The notes beneath the pieces are model-generated. The model made no database searches. It was given only the letters and a program-made list of their open reading frames with translations, and had not been told where the DNA came from. Source: Bryobacteraceae bacterium (GTDB lineage: Bacteria > Acidobacteriota > Terriglobia > Bryobacterales > Bryobacteraceae). From it: DNA of 64,000 nt. Where the stretch lies: assembly GCA_041394945.1 (NCBI GenBank), contig JAWKHH010000004.1, positions 1,302,001 through 1,366,000 of the forward strand. Direction: 5' to 3'. Within the stretch, counting starts at the first letter, position 1. The number at the start of each line of letters is the position of its first letter. This document shows, piece by piece, positions 51,800 through 59,566 of this stretch. Position numbers and translations under genes: made by a program.

Positions 51800-52000
51800 T
51801 TATTTCACGTTGCCCATCGCGGTCTTGAACATGTCGGCCAGTTGCGACAGGAGCTTCGAGATGGTCTGAAACATCTGCTGGGCCTGCTGCATGAGCTTTT
51901 GGGCCTTTAACTGGTCCGAGGGGTTCTTCGACATGGCGAGCTTTTCGGCCTCGGCCATCATCGAGTCGATGTTGCCCCACTGGGATTCCGAACTGAGGAT
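51800..52000 (-). repeat. C-terminal hairpin module, copy B
   Basis: This encodes 66 residues of protein B (from ILSSESQWGN to AMGNVK). It is 62/66 identical to copy A in protein, and the DNA is also clearly alignable over its full 200 bases. Confidence 0.92.
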
Positions 52001-52501
52001 GCCTGAGCTCGAAGCGGGCGAACTGCTCGCTTGGGCCGAAGCGCTCGGGCCCGAACCCACGGAAGACGCGCTTTCCGGCGCCGGTGCGGCGCTGGACGCG
52101 GCGCCGGAGGTCCCTCCGCCCGACAACTGCCGCAGGGCGTTCTCAAGAGCCGGCATCAACGGACCGAGAAGATCCTTGAGCGAACCGAGCGCGCCGAAGG
52201 GATTCTTCATCGCGTCGGCCATGGGCGAACCGGCCGGAGCGGAGAACGGGAGCGCCTGCGCCGAGACGCGGATGGAGATCGTCCCGTTTTGGCCGATGCT
52301 CAACTGCTGCTGGAGCGCGGTGACTCGGCCGAGCTGTTCCTGCAGCCGCAGGCGCGCCTGATGCATTTCGGCGATGTTGAACCCGCCGCCGGCGGAGCCC
52401 GTGCTTCCGCCTTTCTTCGAAAGAAGGCCGCCGAGGATGTCGATGGCGAAGCCGGCCGGCCCAAGCATCTTCGTGACGCTGCCGAGGATTCCTCCGAACA
52501 T
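51800..52501 (-). CDS. Putative type III-secreted protein B with needle-like C-terminal hairpin
   Basis: The 233-residue product begins with a mildly hydrophobic helix (FGGILGSVTKMLGPAGFAID) that could insert in a membrane as in translocators. A helical stretch (HQARLRLQEQLGRVTALQQQ), a Ser/Ala-rich linker (residues about 130-165) and the 66-residue module from ILSSESQWGNIDSMM to MGNVK follow. It differs from copy A in only four of 66 module residues, showing a recent duplication of that module. It begins one base after its upstream chaperone gene. Function and export are inferred. Confidence 0.72.
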   Translation of the reverse strand: MFGGILGSVTKMLGPAGFAIDILGGLLSKKGGSTGSAGGGFNIAEMHQARLRLQEQLGRVTALQQQLSIGQNGTISIRVSAQALPFSAPAGSPMADAMKNPFGALGSLKDLLGPLMPALENALRQLSGGGTSGAASSAAPAPESASSVGSGPSASAQASSSPASSSGILSSESQWGNIDSMMAEAEKLAMSKNPSDQLKAQKLMQQAQQMFQTISKLLSQLADMFKTAMGNVK

Positions 52502-52502
52502 C

Positions 52503-52970
52503 TCAGTTCACTCCTTGTTGAGCGATGGCGGCGCTGATGCCGAGGAGGATCGCGCGGGCGCGGTTGGCGCCGGGATCGGTCTTTTCCGGATCGAGTTCCA
52601 TGGCGCGATGAAGGTGCGGCTTCGCCTCGTCGACCTTTCCCTGGCGGAGAAGCGCTTCGCCAAGGTTGGCCTGCACGGTGGCGTCGGTGGAATCGATGGA
52701 AGCCGCCCGCGCGAGCGCGCCGGCGGCGTCTTCCACTCGGCCCTCGATCAGGTGGGCGGCGCCGAGGCCGGCCCAGCCGAAGTAGCTGCCGGGGTCGAGC
52801 GCGGTGAGCCCTTCGAAGATGCGGATGGCATCCTCGGCGCGGCCCTGGCTGAGAAGTTGGTGGCCCATCACCGCGATGGCCTGGATCTGCTTTTCGGTGA
52901 GGCCGAGCAGGTCGTTGAGAGACTGCTTGCCTTCAATCATCGCCTGAAGAGTAACTGTGCTGGTCGCCAT
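52503..52970 (-). CDS. Class II-type TPR chaperone (LcrH/SycD-like) 2
   Basis: The 155-residue product starts after AAGGAG nine bases upstream. It carries an N-terminal LLGLTEKQIQAIAVMGHQLL helix and TPR units QGRAEDAIRIFEGLTALDP, LGAAHLIEGRVEDAAGALARA and LGEALLRQGKVDEAKPHLHRAM. LcrH/SycD chaperones share this build and bind translocators and similar hydrophobic substrates through the concave TPR face. It follows protein A and precedes protein B. Of the four it is most like the one at 51315. Confidence 0.8.
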   Translation of the reverse strand: MATSTVTLQAMIEGKQSLNDLLGLTEKQIQAIAVMGHQLLSQGRAEDAIRIFEGLTALDPGSYFGWAGLGAAHLIEGRVEDAAGALARAASIDSTDATVQANLGEALLRQGKVDEAKPHLHRAMELDPEKTDPGANRARAILLGISAAIAQQGVN

Positions 52971-52997
52971 TGTCGTGATCTCCTTCTTCGTTCTGCC

Positions 52998-53198
52998 TTA
53001 GCGGATGTTGCCCATGGCGGTCTTGAACATTTCGCTCAACTGGGAGAGCAGCTTCGAGATGGTCTGGAACATCTGTTGCGCCTGCTGCATGAGCTTCTGG
53101 GCCTTGAGCTGGTCAGAGGGGTTCTTCGACATGGCAAGCTTCTCAGCCTCGGCCATCATCGAATCGATGTTGCCCCACTGCGATTCCGAGCTGAGGAT
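52998..53198 (-). repeat. C-terminal hairpin module, copy A
   Basis: This encodes 66 residues of protein A (ILSSESQWGN to AMGNIR). Four residues differ from copy B: SE for AD within the second helix and IR for VK at the end. Confidence 0.92.
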
Positions 53199-54125
53199 CT
53201 CGGACTTTCCGCCGGCACTCGTCGCCGGAGCCGCCGAGGAAGAGCCGCCGGAGCCGGAAGCGGACGCGGCCTGGGATGCGCCGGTTTCGGCGGCCGCCTG
53301 CGAGCCAGCGGCCGATTGCGCGCCGCCTGCCTGCGCCTTTCCAGTCAGCGCTTCGAGTAGCTTCTTCAGCAGATCCATGATCTGGGCGAGCGGATCGGAT
53401 TGCTGCGCGGACTGCGCGGGAGCGGACTGCGTGGCCGGCTGCGACGATGTCGCGCCCGGCGCGCTGATGCGTCCTTCGAGGAGCCCGGCGATCTGGGTGA
53501 TCGCGGCAGCGTTCGAAGGCGCGAACCCACCCGCCTTGCGCCCGGCGGCCACCAGCTCGTCAAGCGTGGCCACATCGCGGCGCGAACCGTCGGTACCGGT
53601 GACGAAAAACTTCTTCGTGTCGGAATCGAACTGCACATTCGGGTTCTTGAACATCGCGTGAGCGATGGCGACCTTCTCGTCCTTGTTCGCGTCGCCCCAG
53701 GGGCCGTTGGCGCCGTAGGTGTACTGGCTCTTGTTCGATCCAGTGATGCGGCTGGAGACCACGTTGGCCTGGGCGCCGAAGGAACCGGGGACGCCGCCGG
53801 CCTCGGGCGCAAGCGGGAAGCTCTTCAGCGGGGCGTTGGATTGCCGCGCACCGCTGATGTTGATATTGATGCTGACGATGACTTGCTGCGGATTGGCCAT
53901 CACCTGCGGGTCGATCTTCGAAGTCGAAAACGCGGGCGGCTGGGCGGGCGCCTGGGGCGCGCCACCGGTGAGTCCTTTCGTCAACCCTTCGACGAGCTGC
54001 TTCAACTGCTGCAGCCCTTTCTGCACGCTGTCCAAACCGAGTTGCCCAAGCGGGGACTGCCCGCCGACCTGCTTTGTCACCAGCTCCGCGATCTTGACGG
54101 CGCTGGCCTGGATCGAAATGCTCAT
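52998..54125 (-). CDS. Putative type III-secreted protein A (large) with needle-like C-terminal hairpin
   Basis: The start at 54125 has an AGAGG about ten bases upstream and gives 375 residues. The N-terminus (SISIQASAVKIAELVTKQVG) is helical, and a beta stretch QVIVSININISGARQ follows. A domain with GDANKDEKVAIAHAMFKNP and KKFFVTGTDGSRRDVATLDE comes next. A Gln/Ala/Ser-rich linker lies at about 225-305, and the module from ILSSESQWGNIDSMM to MGNIR ends the protein. The extra middle domain makes it the odd one of the three. No signal peptide is present, so export by a type III route is the simplest reading. Confidence 0.72.
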   Translation of the reverse strand: MSISIQASAVKIAELVTKQVGGQSPLGQLGLDSVQKGLQQLKQLVEGLTKGLTGGAPQAPAQPPAFSTSKIDPQVMANPQQVIVSININISGARQSNAPLKSFPLAPEAGGVPGSFGAQANVVSSRITGSNKSQYTYGANGPWGDANKDEKVAIAHAMFKNPNVQFDSDTKKFFVTGTDGSRRDVATLDELVAAGRKAGGFAPSNAAAITQIAGLLEGRISAPGATSSQPATQSAPAQSAQQSDPLAQIMDLLKKLLEALTGKAQAGGAQSAAGSQAAAETGASQAASASGSGGSSSAAPATSAGGKSEILSSESQWGNIDSMMAEAEKLAMSKNPSDQLKAQKLMQQAQQMFQTISKLLSQLSEMFKTAMGNIR

Positions 54126-54177
54126 GATCTTGAAACCTCTTTCTCGCTCTGCCGTTTTCCCTTGCGGGACATACGAG

Positions 54178-54621
54178 TTATCGCGGACGACCGCCAGCCG
54201 TTGCTGCCTGGAAGCGGATTCGCAGTTCGGCGGCCGGTGCGGCGGCGCGGAAGTCGCCGCTCGATTCGAGGCGGGCGAGATCCCGCGCCGCGTCGTCGAA
54301 CTGGCCGAGCGCGATCGCGCACCGGCAGCGGCCGGCCCAGGCATCGATCGGGGATCCGGCTGCTTCGACGCGGTCCCAGCATTGGCGAGCCTCGGCGTGG
54401 CGTCGCATTCCGTCGAGCGCGAGCGCGAGCCCCTTCCAGGCATAGGCGTTGCCTTCGTCGATGACGGTCAGGCCGCGGAACAGGACCGCCGCTTCGGGCA
54501 GCGAGCCCTGCCGGTGCAGCATCCATCCGCGTTCGGCGACCAGATAGGTTTCCGTTGAGGTCCAAGGTTCGTCTTTGGGCGCCCACGCCTCGTCGTCGAC
54601 ATTCCAGTCGTAGGGTCCCAT
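54178..54621 (-). CDS. TPR protein, first and most divergent chaperone candidate
   Basis: The 147-residue product has helical pairs YLVAERGWMLHRQGSLPEAAVLFRGL, WKGLALALDGMRRHAEARQCWDRV and WAGRCRCAIALGQFDDAARDLARL, clearly TPR-like. Its N-terminus (GPYDWNVDDEAWAPKDEPW) is acidic and Trp-rich, unlike the LcrH-type helix of the other three, so it may have a different client, perhaps protein A. It overlaps the gene before it by one base. Confidence 0.72.
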   Translation of the reverse strand: MGPYDWNVDDEAWAPKDEPWTSTETYLVAERGWMLHRQGSLPEAAVLFRGLTVIDEGNAYAWKGLALALDGMRRHAEARQCWDRVEAAGSPIDAWAGRCRCAIALGQFDDAARDLARLESSGDFRAAAPAAELRIRFQAATAGGRPR

Positions 54622-55013
54622 CAGGCTCCCTCCTGCCCGGCGCGCAACGCAACCAATTCATCCTGACGGGACTGCATGTCGAGCAGCAGTAGCACCATCT
54701 CGCGAACCGCTCCCGAAGCGGTGGCTCCGGCTTTGGAGGGTTCGGCCTCATGACCATGCTTGCCCAGAAGGACACGTATGGCTCGCGTCTCTACCTCAGC
54801 GGAGGCGACGTTCCAGCCATCGGGGCGCGGCGGCGGACCAAGATCCAGTACGCCAGCCGCCGGCGCCTCGAGCCGGAGCAGGGCGCGCCATGAAACCGCC
54901 TCGCCGCGCGAGACCGGAGCGAGCGCCGGAAACGGCGATGCGGCAGCCATCGCGCCGCCGACGGGCAATTCCCGGATCGGCTCCCAGCCCGGGATCTTAT
55001 AGTGGACTTGCAT
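54621..55013 (-). CDS. Protein of unknown function between SctU and the chaperones
   Basis: The 130-residue product overlaps the sctU stop by ATGA and is followed by the TPR gene with a one-base overlap, so it is tightly coupled. Composition is Ala/Pro/Leu-rich. There is a helical end (AVREMVLLLLDMQSRQDELVALRAG) and an N-terminal part with KIPGWEPIRELPVGGAMAAA. No signal, TM helix or family is apparent. Its place between sctU and chaperones could suit a substrate-sorting or ruler-like protein, but nothing in the sequence shows it. Confidence 0.6.
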   Translation of the reverse strand: MQVHYKIPGWEPIRELPVGGAMAAASPFPALAPVSRGEAVSWRALLRLEAPAAGVLDLGPPPRPDGWNVASAEVETRAIRVLLGKHGHEAEPSKAGATASGAVREMVLLLLDMQSRQDELVALRAGQEGA

Positions 55014-56086
55014 CAGAAAACCTCCGGCGGCTTTTCGCCGCGCTCGGCCAGTTCGTAGACCCAGTGGAGAACCTCAGCCACCGCGTCATAGAGTTCTTCC
55101 GGAATCTCGGCGCCGAGGTCGACGGCGTAGAGAGAGCGGGCGAGCCCGATGTTGCGAATGACAGGGATGTGGTGTTCGCGCGCCAGTTCGCGGATGCGGC
55201 CGGCGAGTTCCTCGCGCCCCTTGGCGGTAACGGTCGGCGCGCCCATGGTAGCTTCGTCGTACTCGATCGCGACGGCGACGTGGGTGGGGTTCACGACCAC
55301 CGCGCTCGCCCTGGGCACGTTGCCGACGGCCGAGTGGGAAAGCATCTCGTCGTGGAATTGCTTGCGGGCATGCTTGAGGTGCGGGTCGCCTTCGCTTTCC
55401 TTGTACTCGCGCTTGACCTCGTCCTTGCTCATCATGAGGTCCTTGCGATGGAACTTGTTCTGGATCATGTAGTCGGCCGCGCCGATGACAAGGAACGCGG
55501 CTCCGGCTTTGTAGAGGAGGCGGAAGAGCATGTGCCCGGCGAGAGACGCCGAGGCGGCGGGTTCGACACGCGCGGTAAGCAGGACGTCGCGAAGGTCGCC
55601 GCGGAGTTCGTAGTAGACGAGCGCGGCGATGACGGCCAGTTTGACGAGGTTCTTCAGCAGGTCGACCCAGGTCTTGGCCTTGAAGAAGATATTCCTGAAG
55701 CCCTCGACAGGGTTCAGCTTGTCGAACTTAGGCTGAATCACCTGGGGCGCGAACAGCGCCTTCACCTGGAGGAACTGCAGCGCGGCGGCCATGAGCGCAA
55801 CGGCCACCACGAGCGGCGACGTCATGGTGAGCGCCTGGAGCAAGCCGTCCCCGAACCGCTCGAGCAGCGGCCCTTCGGCCACTTCTCCGGTCAACATCGA
55901 AGGAGCAAAATAGCCCGCCATGGCGGTGCGCAACCGGGCCACGTAGAGAGCCCCACCGGCGCTCAGAACGGCGGCGGCGGCAAGGAGAAGGAAGGCGTTG
56001 GTGAGGTCGGCGCTCTTGGCCACCTGGCCCTTCTCGCGGGACTTGCGGAGCTTTTGTCCGGTAGGCTGTTCGGTCTTCTCCGACAT
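55013..56086 (-). CDS. sctU: Type III secretion export switch protein SctU (FlhB/YscU family)
   Basis: The 357-residue product begins EKTEQPTGQKLRKSREKGQVAKSAD, the KGQVxxS form of SctU rather than the EGQIPRS of FlhB. Four TM helices occur in residues 30-210, followed by a cytoplasmic domain with the self-cleavage site NPTH (N266 to H269) in VVVNPTHVAVAIEYD. Cleavage there normally switches the machine between early and late substrates. The following residues (VTAKGREELAGRIRELA, IPVIRNIGLARSLY) are typical. It is 9 bases downstream of the LysM-like gene and overlaps the next gene by four bases. Confidence 0.95.
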   Translation of the reverse strand: MSEKTEQPTGQKLRKSREKGQVAKSADLTNAFLLLAAAAVLSAGGALYVARLRTAMAGYFAPSMLTGEVAEGPLLERFGDGLLQALTMTSPLVVAVALMAAALQFLQVKALFAPQVIQPKFDKLNPVEGFRNIFFKAKTWVDLLKNLVKLAVIAALVYYELRGDLRDVLLTARVEPAASASLAGHMLFRLLYKAGAAFLVIGAADYMIQNKFHRKDLMMSKDEVKREYKESEGDPHLKHARKQFHDEMLSHSAVGNVPRASAVVVNPTHVAVAIEYDEATMGAPTVTAKGREELAGRIRELAREHHIPVIRNIGLARSLYAVDLGAEIPEELYDAVAEVLHWVYELAERGEKPPEVF

Positions 56087-56095
56087 CGGACGCGG

Positions 56096-56902
56096 CTAGC
56101 CCCGCCCCTGGCCGAATTCCGCAAGCGTCATGCGGTCAGCTGCTTCGCGAGGATACTTCGCGTAGCGCTCGAGCAGCAGGCCGACGTTCATTCCGGCGAT
56201 TTCGAAGTGACGGCGCGGGTCGTCGCCATAGTCGAGGAAGCTGAACGGATTCGACATGCTCGGCTGGACGATTTCGCCGACCGGGAGGCCGAGGGCGCGG
56301 AGGCGGACGAGCATCGCCTCGGCGTCGTCGCGGGTGGACATCTGCTGCACGTTCACCGGACTGACGCTGCCGTTGGAGTTGCGGAAGACGGCGGTGGTGG
56401 GGCGGCGGAGGCGTTCGACTCGCGCGTTGAGAAAGCCGGCCGGGTCCACCATGTTGCGAAGCTGGTTCTCCGAAAGGTCGCCGGTTAGCATTTCGTCGGT
56501 CCACATGTCGTTGGTGATCTGCGGGCCTTTTCGGGGATCATACGCCGGGATCGATGCGCGCTTCATTCCGCCGGAACTGAGCTCCTGGCGGCGACCGGCT
56601 GCTTCGATGTCCCGGGAAACGTCGCGATCTCCGCTGGCCACCGTGTTGACTGCGGTTTCGGCGGGCTTTTGCATTTCCGGTCGCGCGAACGGGTGGAGCG
56701 GGTACCGGACCTCCTGGCCGGGCGTGAGCTGGTTCGGATTGGAAATCTGCGGATTGGCGGCGGTGAGAAGTTCGAGCAGCAGTTTCAAGCGGTCGGCGAC
56801 CTGCTGGAGGGTCGACTCGTCGACGCGGACAAGGGTGGCGCCCATTTCGCCGCCGTCGCCGCGGCTGGGGATCGCCAACGGCGTCTGCTGGTTGATCTTC
56901 AT
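56096..56902 (-). CDS. LysM-like domain protein, first gene of the type III run
   Basis: The start at 56902 has AAGGAG about six bases upstream and gives 268 residues. Residues about 25-70 (DESTLQQVADRLKLLLELL, then NPQISNPNQLTPGQEVRYP) match the end of a LysM peptidoglycan-binding domain, especially NPN.L.PGQ. The C-terminal half is hydrophilic (DEMLTGDLSENQLRNMVDPAG, EAMLVRLRALGLPVGEIVQPS) without a known domain. There is no signal peptide, so if LysM is functional the protein must reach peptidoglycan by another route, perhaps the type III machine itself. Confidence 0.65.
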   Translation of the reverse strand: MKINQQTPLAIPSRGDGGEMGATLVRVDESTLQQVADRLKLLLELLTAANPQISNPNQLTPGQEVRYPLHPFARPEMQKPAETAVNTVASGDRDVSRDIEAAGRRQELSSGGMKRASIPAYDPRKGPQITNDMWTDEMLTGDLSENQLRNMVDPAGFLNARVERLRRPTTAVFRNSNGSVSPVNVQQMSTRDDAEAMLVRLRALGLPVGEIVQPSMSNPFSFLDYGDDPRRHFEIAGMNVGLLLERYAKYPREAADRMTLAEFGQGRG

Positions 56903-57010
56903 TGAGTCTCCTTGCGAGTTATCGCCGCGCCGGGCCCGTGGTTGCGCGGCGGAGGGAAGCAACTTCTCCGCCCCGGTTCCGATAACAGACCAGGAATCGA
57001 TACGACCGCA
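56903..57010. promoter_or_regulatory. Divergent intergenic region controlling the secretion and phosphorylation runs
   Basis: These 108 bases separate the minus-strand LysM-like start from the plus-strand FHA-protease start and must hold both promoters. A 7-bp inverted repeat, GGCGGAG (56948-56954) and CTCCGCC (56966-56972), with an 11-base loop sits in the middle and could be an operator. I do not see a convincing sigma-70 promoter on either strand. An ECF-type promoter recognised by the sigma factor at 45539 would fit but is not demonstrated. Confidence 0.5.
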
Positions 57011-58729
57011 ATGGCACAGAAGATCCTCCTCAAACACATTCACGCCGTGAAGGGCGACGCACTTCACGAGTTCGACGCGACGCGGGTGTCCAGCCTGACG
57101 CTGGGACGCGATCCCTCTTGCGAGGTGCATTTCGATCCGGACCGCGACGACCTGGTGAGCCGGCGCCACGCACAGATTACCGTAGAGGGGAGCGAAGCGC
57201 GGGAGTACTACATCGCCGACCTGGGGTCGCGCAACGGAACGTTCGTCAACCGGCAACGGGTCTCGTCTAAGATGCGGATCAAGGGCGGCGACCTGATTCA
57301 ACTCGGTCCGGGCGGACCGGAGGTGACGTTCGATCTCGATCCGCCGGAGCCGAAGGTACGGCCGACGCGGATGGCCGACGAGCCGATGTACATGCCGTCG
57401 CCGCCAACGCGGGAAGCGGTCGCTGCTCCATCAGCGGCTCCCTCCTCTTCCCCAGCGGCGCAGCCGCCGGGACCGCGACCGGTGAGCAAGGCGACAGTGG
57501 AACAGATGCTGGCCGCGCAGCAGACGTCGAGCCGGAAGCCGTTTCTCTGGCTGGCCGGACTGCTAGGGCTGATCGTAATCGCCGGGGTTTCCGGAGCGAT
57601 GTGGCTGCGTGGGCGTGGCCCGGCGATGGCAATCGGCGACAAGACCGTCACCCCGGCGCAGATCGCCGAACGCTTCGCCGATTCGGTGGCGTACGTGGAG
57701 CTTTCCTGGAAGTTGTTCGACACGGGGAGCGGACGGCAGATTTTCCACCAGTACGTTCCAAACGCGAAGCAGAACGAAGCCGGCGAAACGGCGCCGCTTG
57801 TCCCCGGCGGGCCCGCGCAACTGCCGACCTTCATCGCGCTCGAAGGGCAACTGGAGCCGCTGCTGACGACCTCCGACGGGGGCGGCACGAACCATCCTAT
57901 CGGCGACGCCGGAACGGGAACCGCATTCGTGGTTGCGCAGGACGGATTTCTGATGACCAACCGGCACGTAGCGGCGGCGTGGAATACCACCTACACGTGG
58001 CGCGATCCGGTAGGGCTGGTGCTGGTGGTGGATCCGTATTCGAAGGAGCTGAAGCAAACGACCGCGATCGCGCAAGACCGGTTCCCGGTGTGGACGCCGG
58101 CGAAAGCGAAGTACCTGACCTATGAGAACGTGAATCTGGCGTCGCTGACGAGGCTGGGCGAATCGATCGCCAACAAGACCGTGGAAGGGCGCAACGACGT
58201 GCTCGACATCACGTTCCCGCGCGAGCGGATTCGCATTCCGGCGAAGGTGTCGCGCGTTTCCGACTACATTGATGTGGCGATGATCAAGATCGATACGCCG
58301 CAGCCGCGGCCGCCCGTGCAGATGTTCGATAACTACGACAAAGCGAAGGTCGGCGACAACGCGATCGTGTTGGGGTATCCGGGCATTTCTCCGATGTCGG
58401 TTTCGGTCTCGCAGCAAACCGACTTGGGCGTGCGCGACACGGTGGTGCGCGTCGTTCCCGAGCCTACATTGTCGGTCGGCAACATCGGAAAGATCCATCG
58501 CTCTCAGGAAAGCGTCGGCAAGGGCGTCTACGCGCAGATCGGCGACATGTACCAGCTCACGATCAACTCGACCGGGTCCGGCAACTCGGGCGGACCGATG
58601 TTCGACGATCAGGGCCGCGTGGTGGGCATCTTCAGCGCCGGGGCGGGCGGGCCATTGGCGGGGAACATCACGTTCGCGATTCCGATCCGCTACGGGATGG
58701 AGCTGATGGGACCGGCGAAGGTCCGGTAG
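57011..58729 (+). CDS. FHA domain, TM helix and trypsin-like serine protease in one protein
   Basis: The 572-residue product starts MAQKILLKHIHAVKG. An FHA domain occupies residues 10-105 (LTLGRDPSCEVHF, SRRHAQIT, GSRNGTFVN). A Pro/Ala-rich linker follows, with one TM helix at about 178-195 (PFLWLAGLLGLIVIAGVSGA). A periplasmic serine protease domain has the triad H319 (MTNRHVAA), D421 (YIDVAMIKID) and S526 (GSGNSGGPMF). The arrangement links cytoplasmic phosphothreonine recognition to a periplasmic protease. It is 9 bases before the phosphatase gene, so the FHA domain probably answers to the kinases in the run. No PDZ domain follows the protease. Confidence 0.88.
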   Translation: MAQKILLKHIHAVKGDALHEFDATRVSSLTLGRDPSCEVHFDPDRDDLVSRRHAQITVEGSEAREYYIADLGSRNGTFVNRQRVSSKMRIKGGDLIQLGPGGPEVTFDLDPPEPKVRPTRMADEPMYMPSPPTREAVAAPSAAPSSSPAAQPPGPRPVSKATVEQMLAAQQTSSRKPFLWLAGLLGLIVIAGVSGAMWLRGRGPAMAIGDKTVTPAQIAERFADSVAYVELSWKLFDTGSGRQIFHQYVPNAKQNEAGETAPLVPGGPAQLPTFIALEGQLEPLLTTSDGGGTNHPIGDAGTGTAFVVAQDGFLMTNRHVAAAWNTTYTWRDPVGLVLVVDPYSKELKQTTAIAQDRFPVWTPAKAKYLTYENVNLASLTRLGESIANKTVEGRNDVLDITFPRERIRIPAKVSRVSDYIDVAMIKIDTPQPRPPVQMFDNYDKAKVGDNAIVLGYPGISPMSVSVSQQTDLGVRDTVVRVVPEPTLSVGNIGKIHRSQESVGKGVYAQIGDMYQLTINSTGSGNSGGPMFDDQGRVVGIFSAGAGGPLAGNITFAIPIRYGMELMGPAKVR

Positions 58730-58738
58730 CGGGGCGCG

Positions 58739-59566
58739 ATGTTTGGGCTCTTCGAAAAGAAGCAGAAGCGGCCGGTGGGCCCGCCTCTGATGATCCGCAC
58801 AGGGCTGCGGTCCGACCCGGGCTGCGAGCGCGACATCAACGAAGACACCGGACGCATCTACGCGCCGGCCGACCCGGATGCGCTGGGGCGCAAGGGCGTT
58901 CTGGCAGTGGTGGCCGATGGAATGGGCGGGCACGAAGCAGGCGAGGTGGCGAGCCGACTGGCCGTGGAGACGATCGGGAAGAACTACTACGACGGCCATC
59001 CGGATCCGCCGACGGCGCTGCGCGTCGCCTTCCAGAAGGCCAATTCCGAGATTCTCATGCGCGGGCAGGAAGATCCGAAGCTGAGCGGGATGGGGACGAC
59101 ATGCACGGCGCTGGCGATCCTGAGCGGAGGCCAGGCGTTCATCGGTCACGTCGGCGACAGTCGCAGCTACCTGATCCGCGGAGGAGGGATTTATCACCTC
59201 ACCGAAGACGACTCGCAGGTGATGGAGCTGGTGCGGCGGGGACTGCTGAGCCTGGAAGAGGCGCGCAATCACGAGGACCGCAACATTCTGCTGCGGGCGC
59301 TGGGGCGAAAATCCGGCGTGTCGGTTTCGGCGTGGGAGAAATCGATGTCGGTGACGCCGGGCGATTGTTTCGTCCTGTGTACGGACGGCCTGCATGACCT
59401 GATCGCGGATGAGGAGATCATGTCGGCGGCGACCGAGAAGTCGCCGGACGAAGCGTGCCAATCGCTCGTGGATCTGGCGCGGTTCCGCGGCGGTTTCGAC
59501 AACATCACGGTGGCCATTCTCGCAGTGGCGCCGGCGAACGGAACGACCAAAGAGCCAACGGCATGA
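58739..59566 (+). CDS. PP2C-family Ser/Thr protein phosphatase
   Basis: The 275-residue product has the PP2C metal-binding motifs: DINED near the start, VVADGMGGHEAGE, GHVGDSRSYLIR, CTDGLHDLI and FDNITVAIL. All Asp ligands are present, so it should dephosphorylate phosphoserine/threonine proteins. The last four bases overlap the kinase start, the usual kinase-phosphatase pairing. Partners are probably the kinase at 59563, the FHA-protease and the FHA tail-anchored protein. Confidence 0.95.
   Translation: MFGLFEKKQKRPVGPPLMIRTGLRSDPGCERDINEDTGRIYAPADPDALGRKGVLAVVADGMGGHEAGEVASRLAVETIGKNYYDGHPDPPTALRVAFQKANSEILMRGQEDPKLSGMGTTCTALAILSGGQAFIGHVGDSRSYLIRGGGIYHLTEDDSQVMELVRRGLLSLEEARNHEDRNILLRALGRKSGVSVSAWEKSMSVTPGDCFVLCTDGLHDLIADEEIMSAATEKSPDEACQSLVDLARFRGGFDNITVAILAVAPANGTTKEPTA

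Noticed and set aside
52998..54125. An EF-hand in protein A at GDANKDEKVAIAHAM
   Set aside because: The spacing of acidic residues does not complete a 12-residue calcium loop, and no second hand follows.
48074..56086. Reading sctU and sctV as flagellar flhB and flhA
   Set aside because: The N-terminus of the SctU protein has the KGQVAKS form, the neighbours are chaperone and needle-like genes, and motA/motB lie over 35 kb away with no other flagellar gene in the window.
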